Assembly: GCA_963736235.1 (NCBI GenBank)
Contig: CAVTOR010000009.1
Coordinates: 1-64,000 of the forward strand
Reading direction: 5' to 3'
DNA length: 64,000 nucleotides
Source: CAVORB01 sp963736235
GTDB taxonomy: Bacteria; Pseudomonadota; Gammaproteobacteria; Chromatiales; Chromatiaceae
Shown here one piece after another: positions 34,247 through 43,864 of this stretch. Both the position numbers and the translations under genes were made by a program. The number at the start of each line of letters is the position of its first letter. The stretch's first letter is position 1. A model generated the notes under the pieces. It searched no databases. It saw only the letters and a list, made by a program, of their open reading frames with translations, and was not told the DNA's origin.

Positions 34247-35545
34247 TCAGGGCTCTGCGAAGAGCGCGCGCACCGTGTCCGGAAGCCCGCCTTTCGGAAT
34301 CAGGCGGTTGTTTTCTCCTACCTCGTAGAGTCCGAACCACTCCTCTGGATCGTTCTCTTCATGGCGGGCGCTGTCTTCCGGATACTCGCCGCTCTTCCAC
34401 CATTCGTCATGCAGCTCGAAGAACACGACCCCGGCGAAAACCTCCTTGCCGCGGGCGGTCCTCACGTCTTGCCAGACTGACCGAAACACCGCGGGGACGT
34501 CCTCGATTCGGTGTCCGCCGAAACCGGGCACCCACGGCTTGGGGGCGACGGGGGAGGTCGAGAGGCCGACCTGCGTGATCAGGATCGGCTTGGCGGTCAT
34601 GCTCGCGAGGTCCTCGAGATAGCCCTGATAGCTGGTCTGGGTCGCTGAACCCGGGGGCGAGGAAGTCACCCCGCGCGCGTAGGTATAGACGTTGAGGCAG
34701 GCCAGATCGCCCATATCGGGGTCCAGGACGCTGTCCCTCGGCACCTCCAGGTCGGGGCGGTCGGCGACCGGTCCGATGTGGGTCCAACTGGTGTGGCAAT
34801 AGAGGTGGCGCTGCCCGTGGCGCGTCAGTTCGTAGTCGATGGCGCCGTCAATCAGGCGGGCGAGAGCGACCTCGGTCGGGGTGCGGCCGGTCACGGTCAC
34901 ATGCTTGCCCCGGAAGTCGCGCACCTGGGGATGACGAGCATCGGTGCGGGCTACCGATGCGGCCTGGAGCTCGTCGCCCACGGAGAAGAGGACGAGGCGG
35001 TCGGGTCTGCCCACCGCGTAGGTGTGGTCGATCACTGCCTTTATCTGGGTGAGGGTCCTTTCCAGGAAGCCCTCGTCGAGGAAGTCCTCCTCGTAGCCGT
35101 GCACCCAGATGTCCTGACCATACAGTAGGTCGGTCTTGTCGAGTTCCGCGAAGAAGCCCGCCGGCATCAGCAGGGGAAAGACGTGCAGGTAATTGACCCC
35201 GAGCTCGTCGAAGCGGGCGAAGTGCCCCGGATAGCGGCCGCCGTCGCCCGGGGCGGCACCGTACAGCGGCGTTTCGCCGGGCAGATAGGGCGAATAGCCG
35301 ATGCCGCGGAGAAAGACGTTCCCGCCGGCGGCTCGGTCCACCAGGGAGGTTCCGCGGACGACGAACTTCGGCGGTTCCGGCGTGGTCGCGGCGATGCGCG
35401 AGGTCTTGCCGTCCGGCTCGGGCGCAGGGGCGCCCGTGACGCCGCTGGCGAGGCAGAGCGCGGCGATGATGGCGAGGAGACGCGCGCGTGTTCTCAACGG
35501 CCTGCGGTCTGTGCCTGGATGAGCGGGGGTTACATCAGCTGCCAC
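34247..35545 (-). CDS. Exported TIM-barrel glycosidase-like protein
   Basis: A 432-residue protein with an N-terminal signal anchor (ARLLAIIAALCLASGVTGAP, residues about 21-40). The first strand FVVRGTSLVDRAAGGNVFLR and GIGYSPYLPGETPLYG recall the substrate-entry region of GH5- or GH72-like beta-barrel enzymes that act on beta-glucans. GELGV-like and SVGDELQAAS segments, and FELHDEWWKSGEYPED near the end, could hold the acid residues, but I cannot assign the family. The GTG start overlaps the LtaS/MdoB-like gene by 11 bases, suggesting both act on one periplasmic glycan. Confidence 0.65.
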   Translation of the reverse strand: MAADVTPAHPGTDRRPLRTRARLLAIIAALCLASGVTGAPAPEPDGKTSRIAATTPEPPKFVVRGTSLVDRAAGGNVFLRGIGYSPYLPGETPLYGAAPGDGGRYPGHFARFDELGVNYLHVFPLLMPAGFFAELDKTDLLYGQDIWVHGYEEDFLDEGFLERTLTQIKAVIDHTYAVGRPDRLVLFSVGDELQAASVARTDARHPQVRDFRGKHVTVTGRTPTEVALARLIDGAIDYELTRHGQRHLYCHTSWTHIGPVADRPDLEVPRDSVLDPDMGDLACLNVYTYARGVTSSPPGSATQTSYQGYLEDLASMTAKPILITQVGLSTSPVAPKPWVPGFGGHRIEDVPAVFRSVWQDVRTARGKEVFAGVVFFELHDEWWKSGEYPEDSARHEENDPEEWFGLYEVGENNRLIPKGGLPDTVRALFAEP

Positions 35546-37661
35546 GTCGGTCCACCGTCACGTTGAACTCCTCGACTTGAACGGCCGCCTGTCTGCCTTC
35601 ACCGAAGAGATGGAAGGAGAAGGCCTGCCGGGGTTGGGGATTCTCGAAATCGAATGCGATCTCCGCGACCTCTCCGGCGTGGAGCACCGGGAAGGACGGA
35701 TAATCGATGTCGGTCACCAGGTACTCGTACTGCCGGAGATTAAGCTGCAACTGAATGCCCTCCGCGTCGGCCTCGATCGCCTTGATGCGCATGGATACAT
35801 GAACCTTGGACCTTTCCGGAAAATCGAGGTACTGAGCACCAACGAGGTTCTCCGACCACTCGTTGACGACCTTCTCCGGGAGACGGCGTGTCTCGCCGGT
35901 TGCGAACCGCATCAACTGCGGCCGGCCGTCCGTGATCAGCTTGTCGTCGAGGACCGATGCCCGTGCGAAGAAGAGCGGACTGCTCTGTGCCTCATCCTGC
36001 GCCAGGGGCACCGGCGGGAATCCAAGTATGCTGCCGACGCTTCCCACACGGCAGCGGCTGGAATCCGCGCTGCATTCGTAGCGCAGGTTGTCGCTGGTGT
36101 GCCAGCGGAGCTTGCCAGAGGTGTAGGAGACCATGTCGCGGGGTTCGGCGTAGTCGCGGAAGAAGCTGCGACCGACGGTCGTGGGCGGTACGGCAAGCCC
36201 GAGGTAGTCGAGCACCGAGGCGGTCATGTCGACCAGGCCGAACGTCCCCCCCTTGAGCCGCGGCAATCGGTCGTGCTCCGGGGCCATCACGATGCCCGTA
36301 CCCCAACTGCTCATCCAGTCGGCAAGCGCCGAGCCGTGGGACTCGTCCGACGTCACGATGACCAGGGTGTCGTCCAGCACCCCGTCCGCGGCGATTCCCG
36401 CGAGAAAGTCCGCCACCGCCGCGTCGAGCATGGCTACCGCCGCCATGCGCCGGTTCGGATAGCGGGCGGTTACCGCTCCTGATGCGTCGGCGTAGGGCTG
36501 ATGGGTCCCGACCGTGAGCAGGGTCAGCATCCAGGGTTCGCCGCGCGACTGCAGGTCGGCGACATACGTGCGAGCGCCCTGGAAGAATGCCGGATCGCTC
36601 GCACCCCACTCGAAGGGATACGGATCCGGCTCGGTGAACCAGTCAGAGCCGTGGACATGCTCGAAGCCGACGATGGGCATGACCCGGTCCTTGCCCATGA
36701 AGGCCAAGGCGGCCCCCTGCAGGTAGTGGGTGCTCCAACCGTTCCTTGCCAGCTGAGCCGGAAGGCAGGCCTCGGCCCGTTCCGAGCCCGGGGACAGCTC
36801 GAAGGCCTTGGGGGTCTTGGAAGACAGCTTGTTGAAATCGCCGCAGAGGATGGCGTAGAGGCCGCGGATGGTCTGGGCGCCGTGCGTGACGAAGTCCGGG
36901 ATCAGCATGGCGCTGCCGGTGTTGGCGACCAGGCCCTCCATGACCAGCGGCTCGGACTCGACTCCCATTGCCTCGCGGATTTCCGGATAGTACAGGCCGG
37001 GTATGCCCTCCATGATCACGATCAGCACGTTGCGCGCCCGCCCCTTGTCGAGTAACGGGGTCCCGGTGAGGTCGGTGCGGCGCAGCCCCTCTGGGAGATC
37101 TGACTCGGACAGGACGATCGGCGCGGGCCGCAGCACCATGGCGACGGCATCCCAGGCGAACCAGTGCAGCGGGTTATAACGCGCCGCAATACCGGTGTCG
37201 GCGGTCTCCCGGCTCAAGAGCACATGGCCCGCCAGGAGCAGGCAGCCGGACGCGATGCCGTAGCGCATTGGCCGCCAATTGGGCCGCGCAACCGGGAAAA
37301 GGATGCAGAGCAGGGCGGCGGCCAGCATGGACCCCGCCTTGGCGGGAGACAGGATATTGAAACCGGCGGTGGTGTTCTTCACGAACTCCGCGTCGAGCAG
37401 ATACTGCACGTCCTGCCAGGTTGGAAAGCGCTGCATGGCCGCGAGCAGCTCGAGGGCGGCGATCTGAAACAGCGCCCAGAGCGCGACGAACCCCACCCGC
37501 ATCCAGCCGGGGGAGAGCAGGAAGATCAACCAGGCCAGCAGGCCGATGCCGCAATCGGACAGCAGGCCGATTGGCTGGTCGAATCCTTGCTCCAGCAGAC
37601 GCCACAGGACAGGCAGGAAGAAGGGAACGGCGGAGAGGATGAAAAGGAACGGCTTTTTCAA
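35535..37661 (-). CDS. LtaS/MdoB-like membrane phosphoglycerol transferase (sulfatase family)
   Basis: A 708-residue protein with about five transmembrane helices (residues 1-165) and a large periplasmic alkaline-phosphatase-like domain (about 205-520). NVLIVIMEGIPGLYYPEI supplies the first metal ligands, and HGAQTIRGLYAILCG holds the nucleophilic threonine. HVHGSDWF and VIVTSDESHGSAL hold further ligands. The C-terminal 170 residues form an extra beta-rich domain. Enzymes of this kind move phosphoglycerol or phosphoethanolamine from lipids onto glycans. With the coupled glycosidase-like gene, modification of a periplasmic glucan is plausible but not proven. Confidence 0.82.
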   Translation of the reverse strand: MKKPFLFILSAVPFFLPVLWRLLEQGFDQPIGLLSDCGIGLLAWLIFLLSPGWMRVGFVALWALFQIAALELLAAMQRFPTWQDVQYLLDAEFVKNTTAGFNILSPAKAGSMLAAALLCILFPVARPNWRPMRYGIASGCLLLAGHVLLSRETADTGIAARYNPLHWFAWDAVAMVLRPAPIVLSESDLPEGLRRTDLTGTPLLDKGRARNVLIVIMEGIPGLYYPEIREAMGVESEPLVMEGLVANTGSAMLIPDFVTHGAQTIRGLYAILCGDFNKLSSKTPKAFELSPGSERAEACLPAQLARNGWSTHYLQGAALAFMGKDRVMPIVGFEHVHGSDWFTEPDPYPFEWGASDPAFFQGARTYVADLQSRGEPWMLTLLTVGTHQPYADASGAVTARYPNRRMAAVAMLDAAVADFLAGIAADGVLDDTLVIVTSDESHGSALADWMSSWGTGIVMAPEHDRLPRLKGGTFGLVDMTASVLDYLGLAVPPTTVGRSFFRDYAEPRDMVSYTSGKLRWHTSDNLRYECSADSSRCRVGSVGSILGFPPVPLAQDEAQSSPLFFARASVLDDKLITDGRPQLMRFATGETRRLPEKVVNEWSENLVGAQYLDFPERSKVHVSMRIKAIEADAEGIQLQLNLRQYEYLVTDIDYPSFPVLHAGEVAEIAFDFENPQPRQAFSFHLFGEGRQAAVQVEEFNVTVDRRGS

Positions 37662-37894
37662 GGGTGATGCGAACTGGCTACTCGTGAGACGCTGGAGGCT
37701 GTTTGTTGATGGCCTGGCGCGAGGGCAATCCAGCCTGCTCGGGAAGCGCCCGGATGCGCGACACGTGGGGAGCTAGATCATCAAACGTTAATGATAATGT
37801 AACAGGCCGCGCGGGTCCGCAGAACTCGTCCTGATCGGAGATCGGGATGCATTGGGACCCGGCTGCGCCGGGGCTCCAGCGAGGCTCCGGCGCC

Positions 37895-37924
37895 CAACGA
37901 AAAGCGGCGCCCGAGGGCGCCGCT
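37895..37924 (-). terminator. Probable terminator of the fccAB operon
   Basis: Leftward of fccB, a perfect 9-bp stem AGCGGCGCC/GGCGCCGCT with a four-base loop (37903-37924) is followed by TTTCGTTG. The T-run is short, so efficiency is uncertain. The remaining bases to 37661 hold nothing I can name. Confidence 0.65.
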
Positions 37925-37951
37925 GGCTGAGGTCTTCCCTGAAGCGTCGCG

Positions 37952-39232
37952 TCAGGTGAACATGTCCGCCGTGATGTTGCGGAACCAGCCGAGTGCGAAC
38001 TGGACCTCGATGGACCGGGTCTTGGCGTCCGCATTCGCGGGGGAAAGGCCGCCGGCTCCCTCGATGCTCACGATCGCCCCGCCCTTCAGCTCGTAGACGC
38101 CCGCCACCGAGATGCCGTAATCCGGTGCGATGATGCTGTAGCAGGTGTTGACGTACGAGGGTTCCGGCGGTTCCTGCCCGTTAACGGCGGCGACGATGGC
38201 GGCTGCGCACACCTTGCCCTGAGAATTGGCCGCGTAGCCTGACTTGGGCATGGCCCCGGCGATGCACGAATCGCCGATCACGTGCACGTCCTTGTGGATG
38301 CTGGACTCGAAGGTCTGCTGGTTGACCGGGCACCAGCCGGAGTCATCCGCGAGGCCGGCGCTCTGGGCGATGGCACCCGCCTGCTGGTGTGGGATCAGAT
38401 TGATCACGTCGCCCTGGAACTCTTCCACCTGCCCGACCAGGGTCCGGGTCTTGGGATCGACGGCCTCGATGATGCCGCCGTTGGCGCCCGATACCCACTC
38501 GATCATGTCCCCGTAGTACTGCTTCCAGCCGGCGGTGAACAGCCCCTGCTTGGAGAAGGCGTCCTTGGCGTCGAGGATGATGATCTTCGATTTCGGCTTG
38601 TGGTGGCTGAAATAGTGCGCCACCTGCGCCGCGCGCTCGTACGGGCCGGGGGGGCAGCGGAAGGGGTTGGGCGGGGCAACGATGTAGAAGACCCCGCCGT
38701 CGGGCATGGCCTCGAGTTGCCTGCGAAGCTTCAGCGTCTGCGGGCCCGCCTTCCAGGCGTGCGGCATCTCCTCGGCGGCCTCGGCGCTCAAGCCGGAGAT
38801 CTTGTCCCAGCGGAAGTCGACGCCGGGCGAGACCACCAGCTTGTCGTAGTTATAGCGGTTGCCGCTCTTGCCGCGGACGAACTTGGCCGCGGCGTCGATC
38901 TCCGTGACCTCATCCTGCACCACGGCCACGCCGCGGCGGGTCAGCCCGCGGTAGTTGAAGGAGAGGCTCTCGAGGTCGCGCTCGCCGCCGAGCACCTCGT
39001 TGCTCAGCGGGCAGGAGACGTAGACCGGCTCCTTCTCGATCAGGGTGACGCGGATCTCGGGGTCCGCCATCAGGATATACTTGGCGACGATAGCGCCGCC
39101 GTAGCCTCCTCCGACCACCACCACCCGCGCCTTGGGCGGCGCGGCGCGGAGCAGGGCGGGAAAGCCGAGGCCGGCGAGGGCAGCGGTCGCGGCGGATGTC
39201 TTCAGGAAGTCTCTGCGCGTGATGTTTGACAT
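37952..39232 (-). CDS. fccB: Flavocytochrome c sulfide dehydrogenase, flavoprotein subunit
   Basis: FAD-containing periplasmic subunit that oxidises sulfide and passes electrons to the FccA hemes; 426 residues. A twin-arginine signal (RRDFLKTSAATAALAGLGFP) implies export in folded form. The FAD-binding motif is VVVVGGGYGGAIVAKYIL, YVSCPLSNEVLGG holds the cysteine expected to link to flavin, and the C-terminal FCSD region has SYVNTCYSIIAPDYGISVAG. VIGDSCIAGAMPKSGYAANS is the second nucleotide-proximal motif. It follows fccA by ten bases. Confidence 0.95.
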   Translation of the reverse strand: MSNITRRDFLKTSAATAALAGLGFPALLRAAPPKARVVVVGGGYGGAIVAKYILMADPEIRVTLIEKEPVYVSCPLSNEVLGGERDLESLSFNYRGLTRRGVAVVQDEVTEIDAAAKFVRGKSGNRYNYDKLVVSPGVDFRWDKISGLSAEAAEEMPHAWKAGPQTLKLRRQLEAMPDGGVFYIVAPPNPFRCPPGPYERAAQVAHYFSHHKPKSKIIILDAKDAFSKQGLFTAGWKQYYGDMIEWVSGANGGIIEAVDPKTRTLVGQVEEFQGDVINLIPHQQAGAIAQSAGLADDSGWCPVNQQTFESSIHKDVHVIGDSCIAGAMPKSGYAANSQGKVCAAAIVAAVNGQEPPEPSYVNTCYSIIAPDYGISVAGVYELKGGAIVSIEGAGGLSPANADAKTRSIEVQFALGWFRNITADMFT

Positions 39233-39242
39233 TGCCGTGCCC

Positions 39243-39824
39243 CTATTTCTCGCTGGCGTAGTATTGCGCGAGGGCCCGCAGCTCCTCGTCGCTGAGCTTC
39301 ATGACCCGTTCCCCCATCTTGCGGGGCTGGCAACGCTTGCCGATGTCCCGGCACTGCTCCAGCGCGTAGTGGGTGTAGCCGACCCATTGACCCGCGAGGC
39401 GCGGGTTCTCCTCGTCCTGGACCCGGCCGCCGTCCTCGTGGCAGGTCTCGCACTTTTTCTCGTGGACCTCCTTGCCCATGGCCAGCAGCGTGCCGTCGGC
39501 GACGGCGTCGTTGGAGACCCAGGGTTGGTTGGCGAACCAGCCGGCGATGGCCCAGATCTCCTCATCGCTGTAGCCCTTCATGATGCGGCCCATGATGGTG
39601 GAATCGCGCAGCCCGAGCTTGTAGTCGCTCAGGACCGAGGTCAGGTAGCCGCGGTCGAGGCCGCCGATGATGGGCATGTAGACGCCGGCGCTCGCGCCGT
39701 TGGTGCCGTGGCATCCGGCGCAGGTGTTTGCGAGCATGCTCGCGGACCGGATACCTGCGGCCTCGGAGGCCGCGGCAACGAAAAGTGCTGCCGCGAACGC
39801 GGCAAGCCGTAGAGAGCGGGCCAT
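39243..39824 (-). CDS. fccA: Flavocytochrome c sulfide dehydrogenase, diheme cytochrome subunit
   Basis: Periplasmic c-type cytochrome of 193 residues with a Sec signal peptide (LRLAAFAAALFVAAASEAAG). Two heme-binding sites are visible, CAGCH near residue 35 and CETCH near residue 130, in two similar class-I cytochrome domains. The second domain ends with MKLSDEELRALAQYYAS. It is first in the fccA-fccB operon and receives electrons from the flavoprotein. The gene is divergent from the ChaN-PDZ lipoprotein. Confidence 0.93.
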   Translation of the reverse strand: MARSLRLAAFAAALFVAAASEAAGIRSASMLANTCAGCHGTNGASAGVYMPIIGGLDRGYLTSVLSDYKLGLRDSTIMGRIMKGYSDEEIWAIAGWFANQPWVSNDAVADGTLLAMGKEVHEKKCETCHEDGGRVQDEENPRLAGQWVGYTHYALEQCRDIGKRCQPRKMGERVMKLSDEELRALAQYYASEK

Positions 39825-40049
39825 GGTGGTGCTCCTCGATGGCGGGTTTTGGTTTTAGGTTCTGCGGGCTGCCGGTCCGGCGAAGGACCCCGCCCGCTGG
39901 GAGGAAAACAGCCCTTGGCGCAGGAATCCTTGATCGGCCTCAACTTTTCCCGGATGGGTCCGAGTTTGCGCCGGCGCCGATCTCGGTGGAACATGCGCTT
40001 CGGTCCGATCGGGACCCTGTCGTGCATTGATTCAGGAACGGCAAACGTC

Positions 40050-41216
40050 ATGCAAATACTCGAACGCCCTTTGAAGCGCCTCTGCATCCTCGGCGCGATC
40101 CTCGGCCTTTCCGGGCTGGTGGCATGCACCTCCGGGCCGGCACGCACGCCGCGGATGGGCGGCGAGCATCGAGCGACTGACAAGGTCGTGGTCGATCCCG
40201 CGGACGCGGGAGAGCTATCCCGGCTACTGGACGCGGTTGCCGCCAAGCGGGTGGTCTACGTGGGCGAAATCCATGATCGCTACGACCACCACCTCAATCA
40301 ACTCGCGGTCATTCGCGGCCTCGACGAGCGAGGTCTCAAGCTCGCCATCGGCGTCGAATTTTTCCAGGAGGCCTTTCAGCCCGACGTCGATGCCTATCTC
40401 GCCGGCAGGATCGGCGAGCGGGAGATGCTGCGCAAGACCGAGTACTTCAAACGTTGGCGGTACGATTTTCGGCTCTACCGGGCGATCCTTGAATACGCGC
40501 GTGATCGCGGCATCCCCATGATTGCGCTGAATGCGCCGAGTGAAATGGTGGACGCGGTGTCGAAGGGCGGTATCGAGGGTCTCGATCCAGCCTACAGGAA
40601 GCGCCTCCCGGCTCGGATCGCGCCGGCGGATGCCGATTACGAGCGCCGCATGCGCGACGCCTTTCGCCTGCACGGCGATCTGCCCGAAGAGCGTTTTCAG
40701 CGCTTCATGGAAGTGCAGTCCGTGTGGGACGAGTACATGGCCCGCCGCGCCGCGGAATACCTGGAGAAGAACCCGGACCGGACGCTAGTGGTGCTGGTCG
40801 GCGCCGCCCACGTTCTGCACGACTCGGCCATACCCCAGAGGTTGCGCCAGTATCGCCCGGTCACCGACGCGGTGGTCGTTACCCGACCTTACGAGCCCTT
40901 ACCCGGGGTCATGCCGGACTTTGTTTTCCTGTCGCGCGACTCGGACCTGGAACCCCCGGGCAGCCTAGGCATGGCCCTGGTCGCGGGCGACGATGGCGTC
41001 AGCGTGCACCGGGTCACCCCGAAAGGAGCCGCGCAACGCGCCGGACTGGAGGAGGGTGACCGTATCTCGTCGCTCGCCGGTGAGCCCGTCGCCGGACTGG
41101 AGGACGTGCGCGCCGCCATGTCGGGGAAAGCTGCCGGAGATCGCGTGGAGGTCGTGGTGCTCAAAGGATCGGAGGGATCGCAGAATCGCAAGGTCGCGGT
41201 GCTGACACTGATGTGA
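40050..41216 (+). CDS. ChaN-domain lipoprotein with C-terminal PDZ domain
   Basis: A 388-residue lipoprotein: the signal peptide LCILGAILGLSGLVAC ends in a lipobox with cysteine near residue 26. The ChaN-like domain (about 50-285) has VVYVGEIHDRYDHHLNQLAV, IGVEFFQEAFQPDVD, and LVVLVGAAHVLHDSAIPQRL, with histidines that may bind heme or metal. A PDZ domain (about 300-388) follows, with AAQRAGLEEGDRISSLAGEP. ChaN proteins are linked to iron or heme handling. The ATG at 40050 begins the signal peptide; the open frame upstream is not conserved. Confidence 0.85.
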   Translation: MQILERPLKRLCILGAILGLSGLVACTSGPARTPRMGGEHRATDKVVVDPADAGELSRLLDAVAAKRVVYVGEIHDRYDHHLNQLAVIRGLDERGLKLAIGVEFFQEAFQPDVDAYLAGRIGEREMLRKTEYFKRWRYDFRLYRAILEYARDRGIPMIALNAPSEMVDAVSKGGIEGLDPAYRKRLPARIAPADADYERRMRDAFRLHGDLPEERFQRFMEVQSVWDEYMARRAAEYLEKNPDRTLVVLVGAAHVLHDSAIPQRLRQYRPVTDAVVVTRPYEPLPGVMPDFVFLSRDSDLEPPGSLGMALVAGDDGVSVHRVTPKGAAQRAGLEEGDRISSLAGEPVAGLEDVRAAMSGKAAGDRVEVVVLKGSEGSQNRKVAVLTLM

Positions 41217-41899
41217 TACGCCGCGACGGTGGTGGCAGCGAATCAACGCGGTCGCAACGGATCAGCCAGCTGCGAGATGCCGGTCAGGGGGCTTGCCGAA
41301 TGAGGCTTCCGAGTGTCGGTGAGGACTTCTCGAGCGATGGAGTTGGGACCTGGTCGCAGGCAAGGGACTGGACGGCAAAGCCCGGGAGACTGAGCAGGAG
41401 GCACGCGTGCGGTTGGTCACGGTGTTTGGCTAGTCACCACCGTTGCAGAGACCAGACAGCATGTGCCGTGGGATCCAGAAAGCGGGTGCTTTGACGCTTG
41501 CACTTACGCTCTACGGCCGAGGACTTCTTCGCATCGGCGACAGGTTGTTTTGACCCACTACGGAAGATTGAAGCGCGACCCTCAAGTCCGCAATGTGGTG
41601 GAAACGGTCGTTGACATCGCCTTGCTCAGCTGGCGCAATCGGCCAGCTCCGGACACTGGCGCTTCGTCAGCCTGGGTCCGCAGCCGCGTGGACAGCAGAC
41701 ACCCGCCGGGGCCATGAGTTACGTATACTGTCCTCGGAATTCCATGGTGTTTCCCCTTCGCCTTAGCCGGGAGGCGTAAGTCAAAACCCTCATCTCCGCG
41801 GCCGCGTCGTGCGGAATAGCCCGCCATCGTAAACGAGCTCCGGTGGCGGAGCGGCACTGACCCTGCAGGGTATCGTCGTTTAGCGTCGCCATGGGCTAC
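41217..41899. other. Intergenic region without a recognisable gene
   Basis: Some 680 bases with short open frames in several directions, none with a convincing ribosome-binding site or familiar sequence. It marks the left edge of an accessory region that continues with a low-G+C radical SAM gene and IS remnants. Confidence 0.5.
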
Positions 41900-42886
41900 T
41901 CAGTCGGAGTATTGCGGCCCCCATCCCATATACAGTTCCCGTTCCGCGTCGCCATAGCTGGTGATGCATTTCTGGCAAGTGGGGTTGGTGGTAATCCCGC
42001 GTAGGGTTTCCTCGCGGATTTGGACGATGTTGGGGTGGTTGAGCCACAGATCGCGCAGATTGGTGTCGGTGAGTTCGTCCGGTTGGGTGAACGCGGTGGC
42101 GCCGCTGAGATCGTTGCAGCAATAGGATAGGCTGCCATCCTGAAGAATCGCCAGGGTTTTCCAGGGGGAATCGCAAAAGCCCTGTTTCGAGGTAAACACG
42201 TCTTGGGGGCCGCCACCGTGGATCGCGCCGCGGGCGATGTACATTTTGCTGATCGAAATGAAATAGCCATCCTTTTTGCGGTACATCGCGTGCTCGGGCT
42301 TGGCCAGGGATTGAATGGGCAACCCGGCTTCGGCCATGAAGCGATATACATAAGCGGCCACCTCCCGATCGTCAATGGCGTCGGATTCGACATAGAAATT
42401 GATAAAAATATTTTGCTTGGCGTCGGATTTCGCCCAGGATTGGAGGTAGCTTTGCAATTTCGTGGTGTATTTCGCGAATTTGATGTTGGAACGGCGCGCG
42501 AACTCCTCCGGGGTAGTGGATAAATGAATGCGCATGTCCATGGTGATGTCGAGAAAAGCGTCCTTTAGCGCCGAGCCGTTAGTGGCGAGATTAATTACGT
42601 GACCCCTTTCGTTCGCCTGTAGCGCGTATTCATGAAAATTCGGGTGTAACGTGGGTTCGCCGTCAATGTGCAACCGCAAGGGATCGCGGGTGAAATTATC
42701 CAGTTGGTTCAGAATGCGGGTAAACAACGACTGGCGCATGTAGTTTTTTTCCCGCGGGGAATTGGGGCTGATGCAATAATCGCAGAAAAAATTGCATCTG
42801 GAGGTGATTTCAATCAGCACCACGGGAGATTCGGCGCAAGCATTCAGAAAGGAACGGTAGGGTTCGCCGCGTTCAATGACTTTCAT
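41900..42886 (-). CDS. Radical SAM protein with SPASM-like C-terminus, probably acquired
   Basis: A 328-residue radical SAM enzyme. The cluster motif CNFFCDYC (CxxxCxxC, about residues 31-38) follows VVLIEITSR. DGEPTLHPNFHEYAL and INLATNGSAL match the barrel, and a cysteine-rich end (FCDSPWK, SYCCNDL, CQKC) fits an auxiliary cluster-binding SPASM/twitch domain. Such proteins often modify peptides or build cofactors; no precursor peptide is visible nearby, so the substrate is unknown. Base composition is visibly more A+T rich than its neighbours, and it lies next to IS remnants, both signs of transfer. Confidence 0.85.
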   Translation of the reverse strand: MKVIERGEPYRSFLNACAESPVVLIEITSRCNFFCDYCISPNSPREKNYMRQSLFTRILNQLDNFTRDPLRLHIDGEPTLHPNFHEYALQANERGHVINLATNGSALKDAFLDITMDMRIHLSTTPEEFARRSNIKFAKYTTKLQSYLQSWAKSDAKQNIFINFYVESDAIDDREVAAYVYRFMAEAGLPIQSLAKPEHAMYRKKDGYFISISKMYIARGAIHGGGPQDVFTSKQGFCDSPWKTLAILQDGSLSYCCNDLSGATAFTQPDELTDTNLRDLWLNHPNIVQIREETLRGITTNPTCQKCITSYGDAERELYMGWGPQYSD

Positions 42887-42903
42887 GCAATCGACCTCGG
42901 TTT

Positions 42904-43232
42904 CTATACTAAGCGGTTATAGGTGCTCTGTTTTCCATGATCGCGGATGGTCTCGAAGTTTTCGATCAGCAGCGAGCGCAACTGCTAGGAATACGCATTG
43001 AGGTCGGCGAAGAACTTATTGCATTCGGCTTTATAATCGGCAAAGGTCTCGCAATAGCGGCTTCAAAAGACTTGGCGCTTGAGGAAATTCCAGAACCGCT
43101 CCATCAGGTTTAGGTTCGGCGCGTAGGGCGGCAGGAATTGCAAATCGCTACGCGAGTGCTCCAGATAGGCTCGCACGGCCTTGTAGCGGTCGTGGCGGGC
43201 GTTGTCGCAGAACACGGTTATCCAGTGATAGG
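42904..43232 (-). pseudogene. IS630-type transposase remnant
   Basis: Translation of the minus strand from about 43232 gives WITVFCDNARHDRYKAVRAY, then LQFLPPYAPNLNLMERFWNF and LKRQVF, the C-terminal catalytic part of IS630/Tc1-like transposases including the third acidic residue. In-frame TGA and TAG codons interrupt it, and the N-terminal half is missing. It therefore encodes no active enzyme. Confidence 0.8.
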
Positions 43233-43426
43233 AGATCCAAATGGCCCTGCTAGTCCGGGGCGGCCTGAGGTAGGAGGTTAACGAGGGCCGGAGGGTCGGT
43301 CAACGCTCAAGCGAGGTCGGGCTCGGCCCTTCCGGAATCTGCGAGAGCGAGCGTCGGCGGGTCGTGGGCGAGGTTTCGTCAGCCCCGAGATAAAGGGGCG
43401 GCGGCGTCGATCGCAGAAGACCGCGG

Positions 43427-43674
43427 TTACCAGGAGTTGCGCTGGTCAAACGCGAAGCCAGGGTCCGGTTGGGCGACGAGGTCCCAGTTCGGCATCGGCT
43501 CGGGCTTATCATCCCAGGCGGGTGGTCCGCGGGCAGGAGCGATCGAAGGTCGCGCGGTGGGCTCGCCGATATGGGCGAGGATCCGCTGTACCGGGGCGGC
43601 CTCGGTGATGAAGGCAACGATGCGCACAGTGTCCGGTATCGGGTGGATCGCCGCCGTCCCTCGGCGGTAGGCAT
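43427..43674 (-). pseudogene. IS91-type transposase C-terminal remnant
   Basis: The minus strand reads VRIVAFITEAAPVQRILAHI, GEP, then IAPARGPPAWDDKPEPMPNW and ends FAFDQRNSW before the stop. This is the conserved C-terminal tail of IS91-family Y2 transposases. The catalytic part is absent, so only a scar of the element is left. The bases on either side (43233-43426 and 43675-43864) show no other gene. Confidence 0.7.
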
Positions 43675-43864
43675 CGGATAACCCGAAGCATGAGCCGTCT
43701 ACGGCTCCAATCAAGCGAATGTCTGCAATGAGGATGTTGCGGTCGGGGGCGGAGGACGCGGTAAGGTCTCCTCCTGGCCGCTTCGGGACTGTCGCCAGTG
43801 GACACTTTGCCCGGGACGTAGGTGTTTTGCTCGGGGCCGCCGAGGCGCCACCGAGCAGAATCGG

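Noticed and set aside
41213..41717. Short open frames in the gap after the ChaN gene
   Set aside because: No ribosome-binding sites, no familiar sequence, and several overlap each other in different frames.
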